A DNA stretch of 52,192 nucleotides from Pseudomonadota bacterium (GCA_029561145.1 JAKQJM010000064.1:1-52192); one strand, 5' to 3'; positions 25,964-34,972 are shown, counted from the first letter of the stretch. The notes: a model not told the origin generated them from the letters alone. A program made the numbers and translations.

Positions 25964-26128
25964 ATGGCATCCAAGCGCGACAAGATCCGCCTCGTGTCTT
26001 CAGCCGGCACCGGCCATTTCTACACGACCGACAAGAACAAGAAGACCACGCCAGACAAGATGGAGATCAAGAAATACGATCCCGTCGTGCGCAAGCACGT
26101 GGCCTACAAGGAAGCCAAGATCAAGTAA
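25964..26128 (+). CDS. rpmG: 50S ribosomal protein L33
   Basis: 54 residues, starting [15 protein letters not shown] and ending [10 protein letters not shown]; conserved elements include FYTTDKNKK and MEIKKYDP. It lacks the CXXC zinc-binding pairs, so it is the zinc-independent (C-minus) form. A GGAG ribosome-binding sequence lies at 25951-25954. It is cotranscribed with rpmB and followed by a terminator 22 bp downstream. Confidence 0.97.
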   Translation: MASKRDKIRLVSSAGTGHFYTTDKNKKTTPDKMEIKKYDPVVRKHVAYKEAKIK

Positions 26129-26150
26129 TTGATCCGGCATTCCCGCAGGA

Positions 26151-26175
26151 AACCCGCCAACTGGCGGGTTTTTTG
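26151..26175 (+). terminator. rho-independent terminator of the rpmB-rpmG operon
   Basis: A perfect 9-bp stem, AACCCGCCA (26151-26159) with TGGCGGGTT (26162-26170), has a tight AC loop and a T tail through 26174. Confidence 0.93.
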
Positions 26176-26246
26176 TTGGTCGCGGGCAAACCTCCCGCGG
26201 CGGCGCGCTTGCCCTTCTGGCGCATAGCCGGAACAATCCGCGCGGC

Positions 26247-27185
26247 ATGAATGAATCTTCCCCCGCACTCGAGCTGGATCGCATCGGTCGCCATCTGTCC
26301 GGTCGCGCGATCGTCGAGGACCTGAGCCTTGCTCTCGAACGCGGCGAAGTGCTCGGCCTGCTCGGCGTCAACGGTGCCGGCAAATCGACCACGCTGCGCA
26401 TGATGTCGGGCATGCTCGCGCCGAGTTCGGGCCAGGTGCGTCTCGGCGGGCTCGATCTGTATGCGAACCCCGGATACGCCAGGCGGAACGTCGGCTATCT
26501 GCCCGAAGAGCCACCGCTCTACGGCGAACTCACCATCGAGGAATACCTGCGTTTCTGCGCACGCCTGCACGGAGTCGATCGTTCGGCGATCGTCGCCGCG
26601 GTCGAGCGCGCGATCGAGCGCTGCGAGCTTGGCGAGATGCGCCGCCGCCTGACGAGCCTGCTGTCGAAGGGCTTCCGCCAGCGCGTCGGCCTGGCCCAGG
26701 CGCTCGTCCACGAACCGGCCCTGATCGTGCTCGACGAACCGGCGTCGGGTCTTGATCCGATCCAGGCCCTGCGTCTGCGCGATCTGATCCGCGCGCTGTC
26801 GAAAGATCATGCGGTCGTGCTGTCGACCCACGTGCTTTCCGATGTCCTTGCTTGCTGCGATCGCGTCGCGATCCTGCATCGCGGACGCCTGCGTCATTCC
26901 ACAGTCTTGTCCGAACTCGATGCCGGCGGCGCGATGCTCGTCCACCTCGAACGCGATATCGACGACCAGGCGTGGATGCGCATCGTGCATGTCGCCCGCG
27001 CACAGGCGATCGGCACCAGGCGCTGGCGCATCGACTTGAAGCACTGCTCCGGCGCCGGCGATCTGGCCAAAGCCATCAATGACGCTGGCTACGGCCTTGT
27101 CGAACTGCGCAGCGACAACAACGCCCTCGAAGACATCTTCGTGCGTATCGCGGCGGAAACCGCAGTACCCGAGGCATGCGCATGA
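26247..27185 (+). CDS. ABC transporter ATP-binding protein (GldA/CcmA-like)
   Basis: 312-residue ATPase of the ABC-2 exporter class. Walker A is GVNGAGKST at 40-48; the signature is LSKGFRQRVGLAQAL near 140-154 (LSKGF replacing the usual LSGGQ); Walker B is ALIVLDEPASGLDP; the H-loop is LSTHVL. The C-terminal extension after about 230 is common in GldA- and NosF-type ATPases. Its stop overlaps the permease start by 4 bp. It powers the membrane protein encoded next; the cargo is unknown. Confidence 0.93.
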   Translation: MNESSPALELDRIGRHLSGRAIVEDLSLALERGEVLGLLGVNGAGKSTTLRMMSGMLAPSSGQVRLGGLDLYANPGYARRNVGYLPEEPPLYGELTIEEYLRFCARLHGVDRSAIVAAVERAIERCELGEMRRRLTSLLSKGFRQRVGLAQALVHEPALIVLDEPASGLDPIQALRLRDLIRALSKDHAVVLSTHVLSDVLACCDRVAILHRGRLRHSTVLSELDAGGAMLVHLERDIDDQAWMRIVHVARAQAIGTRRWRIDLKHCSGAGDLAKAINDAGYGLVELRSDNNALEDIFVRIAAETAVPEACA

Positions 27186-27940
27186 GTGCGATCCGGCTCG
27201 TCGCATGCAATGACATCAAGCGCCAGTTTGCGCAGCCTTTCGCATGGATCCTGCTGGCCCTGACCACGGCCTTGCTGGCCTGGCAATTCCTGATCGCGCT
27301 GGATGCCTATCTGCGCATCGCCCCGAAACTCGGCGCCGTACCCAATTCACAGGGCGCGACCGACCTGATTGCGATCCCGTTGCTGCGCAGCCTTTCGGGG
27401 CTGCTCATGCTGTTGGTGCCGCTGGCAACGATGCAGACCCTGGCTGGCGAGCGGCGCGCACACACTCTGCCCTTGCTGCTGGCGGCCGGCATCGGCAACC
27501 TGCGCATCGTGCTCGGCAAGTTCATCGGTGCTTTTGTTCTCGTGGCAGCGGTCGTCCTGATTGCCGTGTGCATGCCGCTGATGCTCGAGTTCGGCACGGC
27601 GCTCGACCTCGCCCGGCTGGCGGCGGCAACGTTCGGTCTGCTCCTGCTTGCCGCAAGCCTGACCGCCATCGGCATCGCCTGTTCCGCGTGGACCGCACAC
27701 CCGGCCCTGGCCGCCGCAGCTGCGCTGATCATCGGCAGCCTGCTCGCGATGATCGACATGGGCGCGCGCTACCAGGGCATCGACAATGCGCTGATCAACT
27801 GGCTCTCGCTGTCGACCCACCTGGAGCCGTTCTTCTTCGGGCTCGTTGCGAGCATCGACATCGTCTATTTCCTGCTCGTCACGACGCTCGCCCTGCTGTT
27901 CGCGGCGCGCCGCCTCGACAGCCTGCGAACGCGGGGCTGA
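27182..27940 (+). CDS. ABC-2 type permease (GldF-like)
   Basis: 252 residues from the ATG at 27182, chosen because it forms an ATGA overlap with the preceding stop; an ATG two codons earlier is also possible. About six hydrophobic segments follow a short cytosolic start, with the LAGERRAHTLPLLLAAG amphipathic motif near 90, typical of ABC-2 permeases. It forms the membrane channel with the ATPase upstream and probably works with the GldG-like protein starting 3 bp downstream. Confidence 0.9.
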   Translation: MSAIRLVACNDIKRQFAQPFAWILLALTTALLAWQFLIALDAYLRIAPKLGAVPNSQGATDLIAIPLLRSLSGLLMLLVPLATMQTLAGERRAHTLPLLLAAGIGNLRIVLGKFIGAFVLVAAVVLIAVCMPLMLEFGTALDLARLAAATFGLLLLAASLTAIGIACSAWTAHPALAAAAALIIGSLLAMIDMGARYQGIDNALINWLSLSTHLEPFFFGLVASIDIVYFLLVTTLALLFAARRLDSLRTRG

Positions 27941-27943
27941 GCA

Positions 27944-29293
27944 ATGAACGGGCGCCTGACCAATTTCCTCCACGTCGTCCTGCTGGTTGCGTCGGCATTG
28001 CTGATCGGCTTCCTCAGCACACGCTACGGATTCATCCATGATTTCAGCCGAAGCCAGCGTGCCAGCCTGAGCGAGCCGTCGAGGAAACTGCTCGACTCGA
28101 TGCAGGGACCTGTCGAGATCGTTTCGTATGCGCGCCCGCAGGGAAACCTGCGCAAGACGATCGGCGATTTCTTCGCACGTTACCAACGGGCGAAGCCCGA
28201 TCTGGGCCTTCAATTCATCGACCCGGATTCCGATCCCGATGCAATGCGCGCCGCCGGCGTGCAGATCGATGGCGAGATCGAACTGCGCTACGGGACGCGC
28301 AACGAGCGGCTGAAGGTATTGAGCGAGGCCGAGATCAGCAGCGCCCTGTTGCGGCTTTCGCGTCCGCACGAACGGCTGGTTGCCTACCTCGAAGGCGAAG
28401 GCGAACGCAAACCGGACGGCCCGGCGAATGCCGACCTCGGCCAGTTCGGTGCCGTGTTGAAGCAGCGCGGCATCCTCAGCCTCAACCTTGCCCTCGCCAC
28501 GACACCGAGGATTCCCGATAACATCGGCCTGCTCGTGATCGCCAATCCGCGCGTGCCGCTGGCCGGCGCTGCAGCGATCGAGATCGTCGACTACGTCGAA
28601 CGTGGCGGCAACCTGCTGTGGCTGCTGGAGGCGGATGAGGACAACGGTCTCGGCGCACTGGCCGACGCCCTGTCGATCCGCAGCTTGCCCGGTGTCATCG
28701 TCGATGGGGCGGGCCAGGCTTTTGGTATCCAGGATCCGAGTTTTGTCGCAGTGAACCGCTATCCGGAGCACGCGATCGACAAGGGTTTCGACTTGAGCAC
28801 GCTGTTTCCGCAGCCGGTCGCACTGGCCCAGGTCGCACCTGCGCGCTGGGAATTCAAATCCATCCTGCAGAGCTCGGCGCAATCGTGGAACGAGACCGGG
28901 CACATCCCCAAGGGCGGCGAACCGGCGGGCGACGTGCGTTACGACGGCAACGATGGCGAGATCTCCGGACCGCTCGATTTCGGGTTCGCGATGACACGCC
29001 TGTCGCCACGTCCGGGAGCGCGCGAACAACGCGTGGTTGTCATTGGCGATGGTGATTTCCTCTCGAACAGCTATCTCGGCAATGGCGGCAACCGCGACTT
29101 CGGCGCGCGCATCTTCGATTGGCTGCTGGCCGACGACGCATTGATCGACATCCCGGAACAAGTCGCCGAAGACCGGACGATCGCGCTTTCGGATCCGGCC
29201 CTGGCCCTGGTCAGTTTCGGATTCCTGCTCGGCCTGCCGATCGTACTTGCCGCCAGCGGCTTGTGGATATGGCGCCAGCGGCGGCGGCGCTGA
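27944..29293 (+). CDS. GldG-like ABC accessory protein
   Basis: 449 residues with one N-terminal membrane segment (about 9-27), a large extracytoplasmic part and a C-terminal membrane helix (about 422-442) ending in Arg-rich cytosolic residues. The arrangement and the motifs LSEPSRKLLDSMQGPVEIV and FFARYQRAKPDLGLQFIDPD match the ABC-type auxiliary proteins called GldG (DUF7088/ABC_transp_aux). The TGATG junction couples it to the next gene. In Bacteroidota, GldAFG supports gliding. Here gliding is not implied, since the same module is widespread in Proteobacteria. Confidence 0.87.
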   Translation: MNGRLTNFLHVVLLVASALLIGFLSTRYGFIHDFSRSQRASLSEPSRKLLDSMQGPVEIVSYARPQGNLRKTIGDFFARYQRAKPDLGLQFIDPDSDPDAMRAAGVQIDGEIELRYGTRNERLKVLSEAEISSALLRLSRPHERLVAYLEGEGERKPDGPANADLGQFGAVLKQRGILSLNLALATTPRIPDNIGLLVIANPRVPLAGAAAIEIVDYVERGGNLLWLLEADEDNGLGALADALSIRSLPGVIVDGAGQAFGIQDPSFVAVNRYPEHAIDKGFDLSTLFPQPVALAQVAPARWEFKSILQSSAQSWNETGHIPKGGEPAGDVRYDGNDGEISGPLDFGFAMTRLSPRPGAREQRVVVIGDGDFLSNSYLGNGGNRDFGARIFDWLLADDALIDIPEQVAEDRTIALSDPALALVSFGFLLGLPIVLAASGLWIWRQRRRR

Positions 29294-30087
29294 TGCAGCG
29301 TGCGACCCGCACGAACCTGATCCTGCTCGGCGTCGTCGCGATGCTCGGCATCGCCGCTTATCTGCAGGTCAACCGCGAAGTGGCCCGGTTCGAACCGCCA
29401 CTCGGTGCGCTCGATCCGGACGACATCGACCGGGTGACCGTCAGCTGCCTGCAATGCGTGCGGCGTCACTTCGAGCGCGAAGACGGGCACTGGTTCATGC
29501 GCGAGCCATACGCCCTGCCCGCCGATGACGCGCAGCTTGCCCGATTGCTTTCGATAGCGGCATCGCCGGTACGCAGCCGCCGCGACGCGGCCCGTTTCGA
29601 TGCACGAAAGATCGGCCTCGATCCGGCGCTGATCCGCCTGGACCTTGGCGCAATGCATTTCGATATCGGCACGACCGACGCGTTCAACGGTGACCGCTAC
29701 GTGCGCGTCGGCAACACGATCGCGATGGTGCCGGACCGATTCAGTCCGTTCCTCGTCGCGGCACCGGCGAGTGAACTTGATCGCCACCTGCTGCCACGCG
29801 GATCGATCCTGGCCAGCCTGCAGATCGACGGTATCGAACGTCGCGACCTGATCGAGGCATGGAACCTCGCTATGGCCAGCCGGATCACGGCCGCTGACGG
29901 TACCGCTCCGGCTTCCGTGCTCGCCAACGTCCAGTTGCATCTGGGCGATGGAACGCGGATCGACTATCGCCTGGTCCGCGACACGGATGCGATTGTCGCC
30001 CGACGTGCCGAGCCGGCCTTGAGCTATACACTGTCGGCGGAACAAGGGTCCCTGCTGCTCGGCACTGCCGGGTCCGACACGCACTGA
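29293..30087 (+). CDS. DUF4340-like membrane-anchored protein
   Basis: 264 residues from the ATG at 29293, which overlaps the GldG-like stop as TGATG; the frame is open to 29119, but this start places a single membrane segment (about 8-24) at the N-terminus. The extracytoplasmic part shows repeated strand-like units (DDIDRVTVSC, HWFMREPYALPADDAQLARLL, KIGLDPALIRLDLG), the pattern of DUF4340 proteins encoded with GldG-like genes. A CLQC motif near residue 57 is notable. It is the fourth gene of the ABC operon and ends 12 bp before mutM. Confidence 0.8.
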   Translation: MQRATRTNLILLGVVAMLGIAAYLQVNREVARFEPPLGALDPDDIDRVTVSCLQCVRRHFEREDGHWFMREPYALPADDAQLARLLSIAASPVRSRRDAARFDARKIGLDPALIRLDLGAMHFDIGTTDAFNGDRYVRVGNTIAMVPDRFSPFLVAAPASELDRHLLPRGSILASLQIDGIERRDLIEAWNLAMASRITAADGTAPASVLANVQLHLGDGTRIDYRLVRDTDAIVARRAEPALSYTLSAEQGSLLLGTAGSDTH

Positions 30088-30099
30088 GTACGCCGCATC

Positions 30100-30912
30100 A
30101 TGCCCGAGTTGCCCGAAGTCGAAACCACGCGTCTTGGCATCGCGCCGCATCTGCTCGGTCGACAGGTCGCGAAGCTTGTCATCCGGCAACCCCGGCTGCG
30201 CTGGCCGATCCCGACATCACTGATCGCCTCGCTGCCCGGCCAACGCATTGCCTCGATCGAACGGCGCGCGAAGTATCTGCTCGTGCACACCGGGACCGGC
30301 AGCGCCGTGCTGCATCTCGGCATGTCGGGAAGCCTGCGTGTGCTCGATCGCGACACCGCACCGGGCAAACATGACCACTACGACTGGCTGCTCGATTCGG
30401 GGCGAATGCTGCGTTTCACCGATCCGCGCCGTTTCGGCAGCCTGCTCTGGCAGCCGATCGGCAGCACGCACGAACTGCTCGCACACCTCGGTCCGGAACC
30501 ACTCGGCGACAGCTTCGATGGTGATCACCTGTGGCGGCTTTCGCGCGGGCGCTCGTCGGCAGTCAAGACCTTCATCATGGACCAGGGCATCGTCGTCGGG
30601 GTCGGCAATATCTATGCGGCGGAAGCGTTGTTTGCGGCCGGCATCGATCCACGTCGCAAGGCGGGATCGGTATCGCGGGAGCGCTACGCACGATTGGCTG
30701 GCGCGATCCGACGCATTCTCGATCACGCAATCACGCGTGGCGGCACGACGCTGCGCGATTTCATCTCACCGGATGGCGTACCCGGCTACTTCGAGCAGGA
30801 ATTGTTCGTCTACGGACGCGTCGGCGAACCCTGTCGAAATTGCGGCTCGCCGATACGCTCGATCAGCCTCGGCCAACGCTCGACGTTCTACTGTCCGCGT
30901 TGTCAGCGCTGA
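30100..30912 (+). CDS. mutM: formamidopyrimidine-DNA glycosylase
   Basis: 270-residue base-excision repair enzyme that removes 8-oxoguanine and formamidopyrimidines. The N-terminal Pro2-Glu3 ([11 protein letters not shown]) provides the catalytic amine; the beta-clamp Lys is in [11 protein letters not shown] near 57; the H2TH region precedes a C-terminal zinc finger (CRNCGSP...CPRCQR). Length is standard. It follows the ABC operon by 12 bp and may be cotranscribed with it. The stop lies within a perfect 14-bp palindrome (TGTCAGCGCTGACA, 30901-30914). Confidence 0.97.
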   Translation: MPELPEVETTRLGIAPHLLGRQVAKLVIRQPRLRWPIPTSLIASLPGQRIASIERRAKYLLVHTGTGSAVLHLGMSGSLRVLDRDTAPGKHDHYDWLLDSGRMLRFTDPRRFGSLLWQPIGSTHELLAHLGPEPLGDSFDGDHLWRLSRGRSSAVKTFIMDQGIVVGVGNIYAAEALFAAGIDPRRKAGSVSRERYARLAGAIRRILDHAITRGGTTLRDFISPDGVPGYFEQELFVYGRVGEPCRNCGSPIRSISLGQRSTFYCPRCQR

Positions 30913-30934
30913 CAGGGCAAGGCCGGCATTCGGC

Positions 30935-31017
30935 ATCCGGCCCGCAAATACCGATCACCCTGAGCCCTTCGACGAGACTGAGTCCGAACGGTTCTCAAAC
31001 CATTCACGGGCCGGATC
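30935..31017. repeat. dispersed long imperfect inverted repeat, copy 2
   Basis: An element of about 83 bp between the converging mutM and tdk genes. Outer arms ATCCGGCCCG (30935-30944) and CGGGCCGGAT (31007-31016) pair perfectly. The inner region carries CCTGAGCCCTTCGACGAG and CCGAACGGTT, which match copy 1 (14263-14375) in reverse orientation. It ends one base before the tdk stop codon. Probably a REP-like element. Confidence 0.8.
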
Positions 31018-31018
31018 A

Positions 31019-31639
31019 CTAAAGTGGCAACACCGGTTGCTGAAGCTCGATGCGACCGTCGCCTGCGACGATCTTCTTGAATTCGGCGCGGCTGACTGAA
31101 ACGTAACGGTCGTTGCCGCCGATCTCGACCTGTGGACCGTCGGTCAATGCACGACCGTGCTCATCGACGCGCACGACCATGGTTGCCTTGCGTCCGGTAT
31201 GGCAGATCGTCTTGATCTCATCGAGATTGTCGGCCCAGGCCAGCAGGTATTGGCTGCCTTCGAACAGCTCGCCGCGAAAATCCGTGCGCAGTCCGTAAGC
31301 GAGCACCGGGATATCGCGTTTGTCGACCACATCGGTGAGCTGCCAGACCTGCGCCCTGGTCAGGAACTGGGCTTCATCGACGAGCACGCAATCGAGCTTT
31401 CCCGCGACGGCGATATCGGCATCGACCAGGGCCAGCAGGTCGTCGTCACGGTCGAAGCGCAAACCCTCGGCCTTGAGTCCGATGCGCGATGCAACGACAC
31501 CCTCGCCCGCCCGGTTGTCGAGCATCGGGGTCAGGATGCGCGTGCGCATGCCGCGCTCGTGATAGTTGTAGGCGCTCTGCAGCAACGTGGTCGTCTTGCC
31601 GGCATTCATGGCCGAGTAATAGAAATAGAGTTTGGACAT
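31019..31639 (-). CDS. tdk: thymidine kinase
   Basis: 206 residues from the ATG at 31639, chosen because [17 protein letters not shown] is the canonical start; the open frame extends 19 codons further. P-loop AMNAGKTT at 10-17, DEAQFL near 90 and a lasso-region IGGNDRY near 185. It phosphorylates thymidine in the salvage pathway. In E. coli-type enzymes the C-terminal domain binds zinc with paired cysteines; here CHTGRKA keeps one Cys of the first pair and YVSVSRAEF has Ser where a Cys is usual, so zinc binding may be lost. Convergent with mutM, divergent from rep. Confidence 0.95.
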   Translation of the reverse strand: MSKLYFYYSAMNAGKTTTLLQSAYNYHERGMRTRILTPMLDNRAGEGVVASRIGLKAEGLRFDRDDDLLALVDADIAVAGKLDCVLVDEAQFLTRAQVWQLTDVVDKRDIPVLAYGLRTDFRGELFEGSQYLLAWADNLDEIKTICHTGRKATMVVRVDEHGRALTDGPQVEIGGNDRYVSVSRAEFKKIVAGDGRIELQQPVLPL

Positions 31640-31854
31640 TGATGGAGCCGGGATGGGGGATCCGAGATCGGGATTCGCGCAAGCAGATTCTTGCACACGT
31701 TGAGGGACTCTCCTCCAGCCAGCTGCGATCCGGGGACTCGTGGCGATTCGAGTACTTCACTCCGACATTCGCCGTGTTTCATTTCCCTACGCCCCGCGAT
31801 GCGTCAAAATCGCCAGGCTGGCTGCGCGGCAACGAACTGTCGCGAGTGCAGGCG

Positions 31855-31875
31855 AATCCCCAATCCCCAATCCCT
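31855..31875. repeat. tandem AATCCCC heptamer repeat in the tdk-rep intergenic region
   Basis: Three 7-bp units (AATCCCC, AATCCCC, AATCCCT) lie 9 bp before the rep ATG. The segment GCGAATCCC (31852-31860) has an exact inverted partner, GGGATTCGC, at 31670-31678 next to the tdk start, so the 245-bp intergenic region is flanked by 9-bp inverted motifs. Confidence 0.7.
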
Positions 31876-31884
31876 GCTTCAAAC

Positions 31885-33861
31885 ATGCTCAACCCACAAC
31901 AACGCGCCGCCATCGACTACTGCGATGGCCCATTGCTCGTGCTGGCCGGCGCAGGCTCGGGCAAGACACGCGTGATCACCGAGAAGATCGCGCATCTGGT
32001 CAAGCGGAAGAATCTGTCGGCATCGAAGATCGCCGCAATCACGTTCACCAACAAGGCCGCGCGCGAGATGCGCGAGCGTGTCGGCAAGTTGCTGCACGGG
32101 CCGGCCGCCGAGGGCCTGACCGTATGCACCTTCCATGCGCTCGGACTGAAATTCCTGCAGATCGAACATGCGCGGGCGAACCTGCGCCGCGGTTTCTCGG
32201 TGCTCGATGCCGACGACAGCCAGGGCCTGATCAAGGAGCTCGCGCCGAAGGGCATCAAGAACGACGCGCTGTGGGCGCTGCAATCGTTGATCTCGCGGGC
32301 CAAGAACGAGGGCCTCACGCCGGAACAGGCCGCGGATACGTCGGCAGGTCCGCGCGAACGTGAGGCTGCGCAGATCTATGCGGCTTACCAGAAGCGGCTC
32401 GGCGCATTCAATGCCGTCGATTTCGACGATCTGATCCGCCTCCCGCTGCAGATCCTCGAAGGTGACGATGCAGTTCGCGCGGCCTGGCAGGAACGCATCC
32501 GCTATCTGCTGCTCGACGAATACCAGGATACAAACACTGCCCAGTACCGCCTGGTCAGGGCGCTCGCCGGCGAGCGCGGCATGTTCACTGCGGTGGGCGA
32601 CGACGATCAGAGCATCTACGCCTGGCGCGGGGCGAATCCCGAGAACCTCGGCGAGCTGTCACGCGATTATCCGAAGCTCAAGGTCATCAAGCTCGAACAG
32701 AACTACCGTTGCGGACGCCGCATCCTGCGCGTCGCCAACGCGTTGATCGCGAACAACGCGCATCTGTTCGAAAAGAAGCTCTGGAGTGAAGCTGCGGAGG
32801 GGCCGCCGATTCGCGTGCTCGAATGTCGCGACGATGAACACGAAGCCGAACGCGTAGCCGCCGAGATCGTGCACCTGGCCGAGAAGCACAAGGCGCGCTG
32901 GAACGAATTCGCGGTCCTGTACCGCGGCAATCACCAGTCGCGCGCGCTCGAGAAAGCGCTGCGCATCGCTCGCGTGCCGTATCACCTGAGCGGCGGCACG
33001 GCGTTTCTTGAACGCGCCGAGGTCAAGGACCTGCTCGCCTACCTGCGCCTGATCAACAATCCGGACGACGACGCGGCGTTTCTGCGTATCGTCAACATTC
33101 CGCGCCGCGATATCGGCGCGACCTCACTTGAAAAGCTCGGGCAGGCGGCCGGCCTGCGCCACCTCTCGATGTTCCGCGCGGCACAGCACGACAGCGTGCT
33201 GGGCGAATTGTCGGCGCGACCGGCGTCGGCCCTGGCCGGTTTTGTCAACCTCGTGCGTGAGCTCAAGCGGACCGCCGACCGCACCGCCGCTGCGGATCTC
33301 GTCGATCAGCTGATCGAACGCATCGGCTACGCCGACCATATCGGCGCGCAAATCAAGGAGCCGGAACTTCGCGCGCGACGGATCGGGAATCTCAAGGAGC
33401 TCAGCGAATGGTTCCGCGCAATGCAGAAAGACGGCGCAGCCGGCGACCTTGCCGCACAACTCGCCTTGCTGACGCATGGCGATCGTGATGATGCAGGCAA
33501 TGCGGTGCGCCTGATGACCCTGCATTCGGCGAAGGGACTCGAGTTCCGCTTCGTCTTCATCGTTGGCGTCGAGGAAGGTTCGTTTCCGCACGAGGCCAGC
33601 GTCGATGAAGGGCGCCTCGACGAGGAACGCCGCCTGATGTACGTCGGCATCACGCGCGCGAAGGAACAACTCGCATTGAGCTTCACGCGCCGCAAGCGCC
33701 GTTTCGGCGAAATCATTGCCAACGATCCCAGCCGGTTCCTCGCCGAGTTGCCGCCCACCGACCTGCACTGGTCGGGCCGCGATGCGGAACAGGACGAGGT
33801 ACAACGCAAGGAAGTCGCCAGTTCGAGCATCGCCAAACTGGCCGCCTTGTTCGACGACTGA
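31885..33861 (+). CDS. rep: ATP-dependent DNA helicase Rep
   Basis: 658 residues from the ATG at 31885, close to the 673 of E. coli Rep; the frame is open far upstream, but this start gives the canonical LNPQQRAAIDYCDGPLLVL. Superfamily 1A motifs are clear: Walker A AGAGSGKT at 21-28, LLLDEYQDTN (motif II), GDDDQSIYAWRGA (motif III), and VRLMTLHSAKGLEF and YVGITRAKEQL (motifs V and VI). It unwinds DNA 3'-5' and helps replication restart. No strong ribosome-binding sequence is seen before the ATG. Convergent with the AI-2E permease gene. Confidence 0.95.
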   Translation: MLNPQQRAAIDYCDGPLLVLAGAGSGKTRVITEKIAHLVKRKNLSASKIAAITFTNKAAREMRERVGKLLHGPAAEGLTVCTFHALGLKFLQIEHARANLRRGFSVLDADDSQGLIKELAPKGIKNDALWALQSLISRAKNEGLTPEQAADTSAGPREREAAQIYAAYQKRLGAFNAVDFDDLIRLPLQILEGDDAVRAAWQERIRYLLLDEYQDTNTAQYRLVRALAGERGMFTAVGDDDQSIYAWRGANPENLGELSRDYPKLKVIKLEQNYRCGRRILRVANALIANNAHLFEKKLWSEAAEGPPIRVLECRDDEHEAERVAAEIVHLAEKHKARWNEFAVLYRGNHQSRALEKALRIARVPYHLSGGTAFLERAEVKDLLAYLRLINNPDDDAAFLRIVNIPRRDIGATSLEKLGQAAGLRHLSMFRAAQHDSVLGELSARPASALAGFVNLVRELKRTADRTAAADLVDQLIERIGYADHIGAQIKEPELRARRIGNLKELSEWFRAMQKDGAAGDLAAQLALLTHGDRDDAGNAVRLMTLHSAKGLEFRFVFIVGVEEGSFPHEASVDEGRLDEERRLMYVGITRAKEQLALSFTRRKRRFGEIIANDPSRFLAELPPTDLHWSGRDAEQDEVQRKEVASSSIAKLAALFDD

Positions 33862-33871
33862 AGTCGCCGGA

Positions 33872-34897
33872 TCAGACCAGGCCGCGCGCCTCGAGCTCGC
33901 GCTTCAGGTAGGCGTAGTAGATCGGCGCGGCGATGACGCCGGCAATCCCGAATGCCGCTTCCAACAGCAGCATCGCGATCAGCAGCTCCCATGCACGCGA
34001 GCGGATCTGCGTGCCGATGATGCGCGCGTTGAGGAAGTACTCGAGCTTGTGGATGAGGACCAGGAAGCTCAGTGCGGCGACCGCCACCCATAGCGAAACC
34101 GACAGGCCGATGATGAAGATCAGCGTGTTCGAGATCAGGTTGCCGACCACCGGCAGCAGGCCGCAGACAAAGGTCGCGATGACGAGGGTCTTGGCCAGCG
34201 GCAGGGAGACGCCAAACAGCGGCAGCACGATCAACAGGAAGATCGCCGTGAACAGGGTGTTCAACGCGGAAATCTTCACCTGGGCGAAGACGATGTCGTG
34301 AAACGCGGTCACGAGGTGGCGGCAGCGCTCGGTGAGCGCCGCCGTGAGCGCGCCGCCCGGCGGCCGCGCCAGCGCCGTCTGCAGGGCCAGCATCGCGCCG
34401 AGGATCATGCCGATCAGCAAGTGCACGATGACGCGCGCCGCGTTTTTCCCGGCGAGCTGCAACTGTGCCGCATGTTCGCGCAGCCAGCTCATCGTCGCTT
34501 CGCGGATCTGCTCGGAATTGTCTGGGAGATGATTGACGATCATCTCGGGAAGCTGGGCGCGTGCGCGTTCGATGACAGGCGCCATGCGTTCGAACAGCAA
34601 GCTCGGATTGCCGTGCTCCGAGCCGAGATAGGCAATCGTGCCGGCGATGGCGAAGGTAAGCAGGCCAACCACGGTCGACGCCAGCAAGGCGACGACGAGC
34701 CAGTGCGCGCGCGTTCCAGGCAGATGACGCTGCAGCGACGGTGCCAGGGCGTTGACCAGGGCATATACCAGCAGTCCGGCAAGCAGCACCGAAAGCAGGT
34801 GCAGGTGCAGGACGAGGAACAACAACGCGGCAGCCAGCAGGTAACTGGCCAACACGGGGCTTGCAGACGGAATCCTCGAGCTCGGCGGCATGGTCAT
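33872..34897 (-). CDS. AI-2E/PerM family permease
   Basis: 341 residues from the ATG at 34897; an ATG at 34891 is equally possible, and the frame extends to 34957. It has the family layout: two to three N-terminal membrane segments, a helical soluble region (about 75-145), then four to five C-terminal segments, the last two near 270-330. The region LPVVGNLISNTLIFIIGLSVS matches the conserved PVVG motif of the family. Members include TqsA and PerM and were named for autoinducer-2 export, but most have unknown substrates. Ends 10 bp from rep in convergent orientation. Confidence 0.9.
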   Translation of the reverse strand: MTMPPSSRIPSASPVLASYLLAAALLFLVLHLHLLSVLLAGLLVYALVNALAPSLQRHLPGTRAHWLVVALLASTVVGLLTFAIAGTIAYLGSEHGNPSLLFERMAPVIERARAQLPEMIVNHLPDNSEQIREATMSWLREHAAQLQLAGKNAARVIVHLLIGMILGAMLALQTALARPPGGALTAALTERCRHLVTAFHDIVFAQVKISALNTLFTAIFLLIVLPLFGVSLPLAKTLVIATFVCGLLPVVGNLISNTLIFIIGLSVSLWVAVAALSFLVLIHKLEYFLNARIIGTQIRSRAWELLIAMLLLEAAFGIAGVIAAPIYYAYLKRELEARGLV

Positions 34898-34951
34898 CGT
34901 TGCAGGACGGTGGCGGCGCAGTCTGTCAGTCGGCGCCAGCCAATGCCAGCC

Positions 34952-34972
34952 CGACAAGTCATGCGCTTGTCG
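34952..34972. promoter_or_regulatory. perfect inverted repeat between divergent genes, possible operator
   Basis: CGACAAG (34952-34958) and CTTGTCG (34966-34972) are separated by 7 bp. The element abuts TAGACT (34973-34978), a possible -10 for the acid-phosphatase gene at 35029, with no good -35. It lies in the 131-bp gap between the AI-2E permease and the phosphatase. Confidence 0.35.

Noticed and set aside
27347-29161. 604-codon - strand frame across the ABC permease and GldG-like genes
   Set aside because: The + strand encodes coherent membrane proteins with overlapping starts and stops; the antisense product is Gln/Arg/Asp-rich and unlike any family.
26247-29293. Evidence for gliding motility
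   Set aside because: Only the GldA/F/G-like exporter is present; this module is widespread in non-gliding Proteobacteria.
31489-31884. Upstream extension of the rep frame
   Set aside because: It overlaps the tdk 5' end and the repeat-rich intergenic region; the conserved Rep N-terminus starts at 31885.
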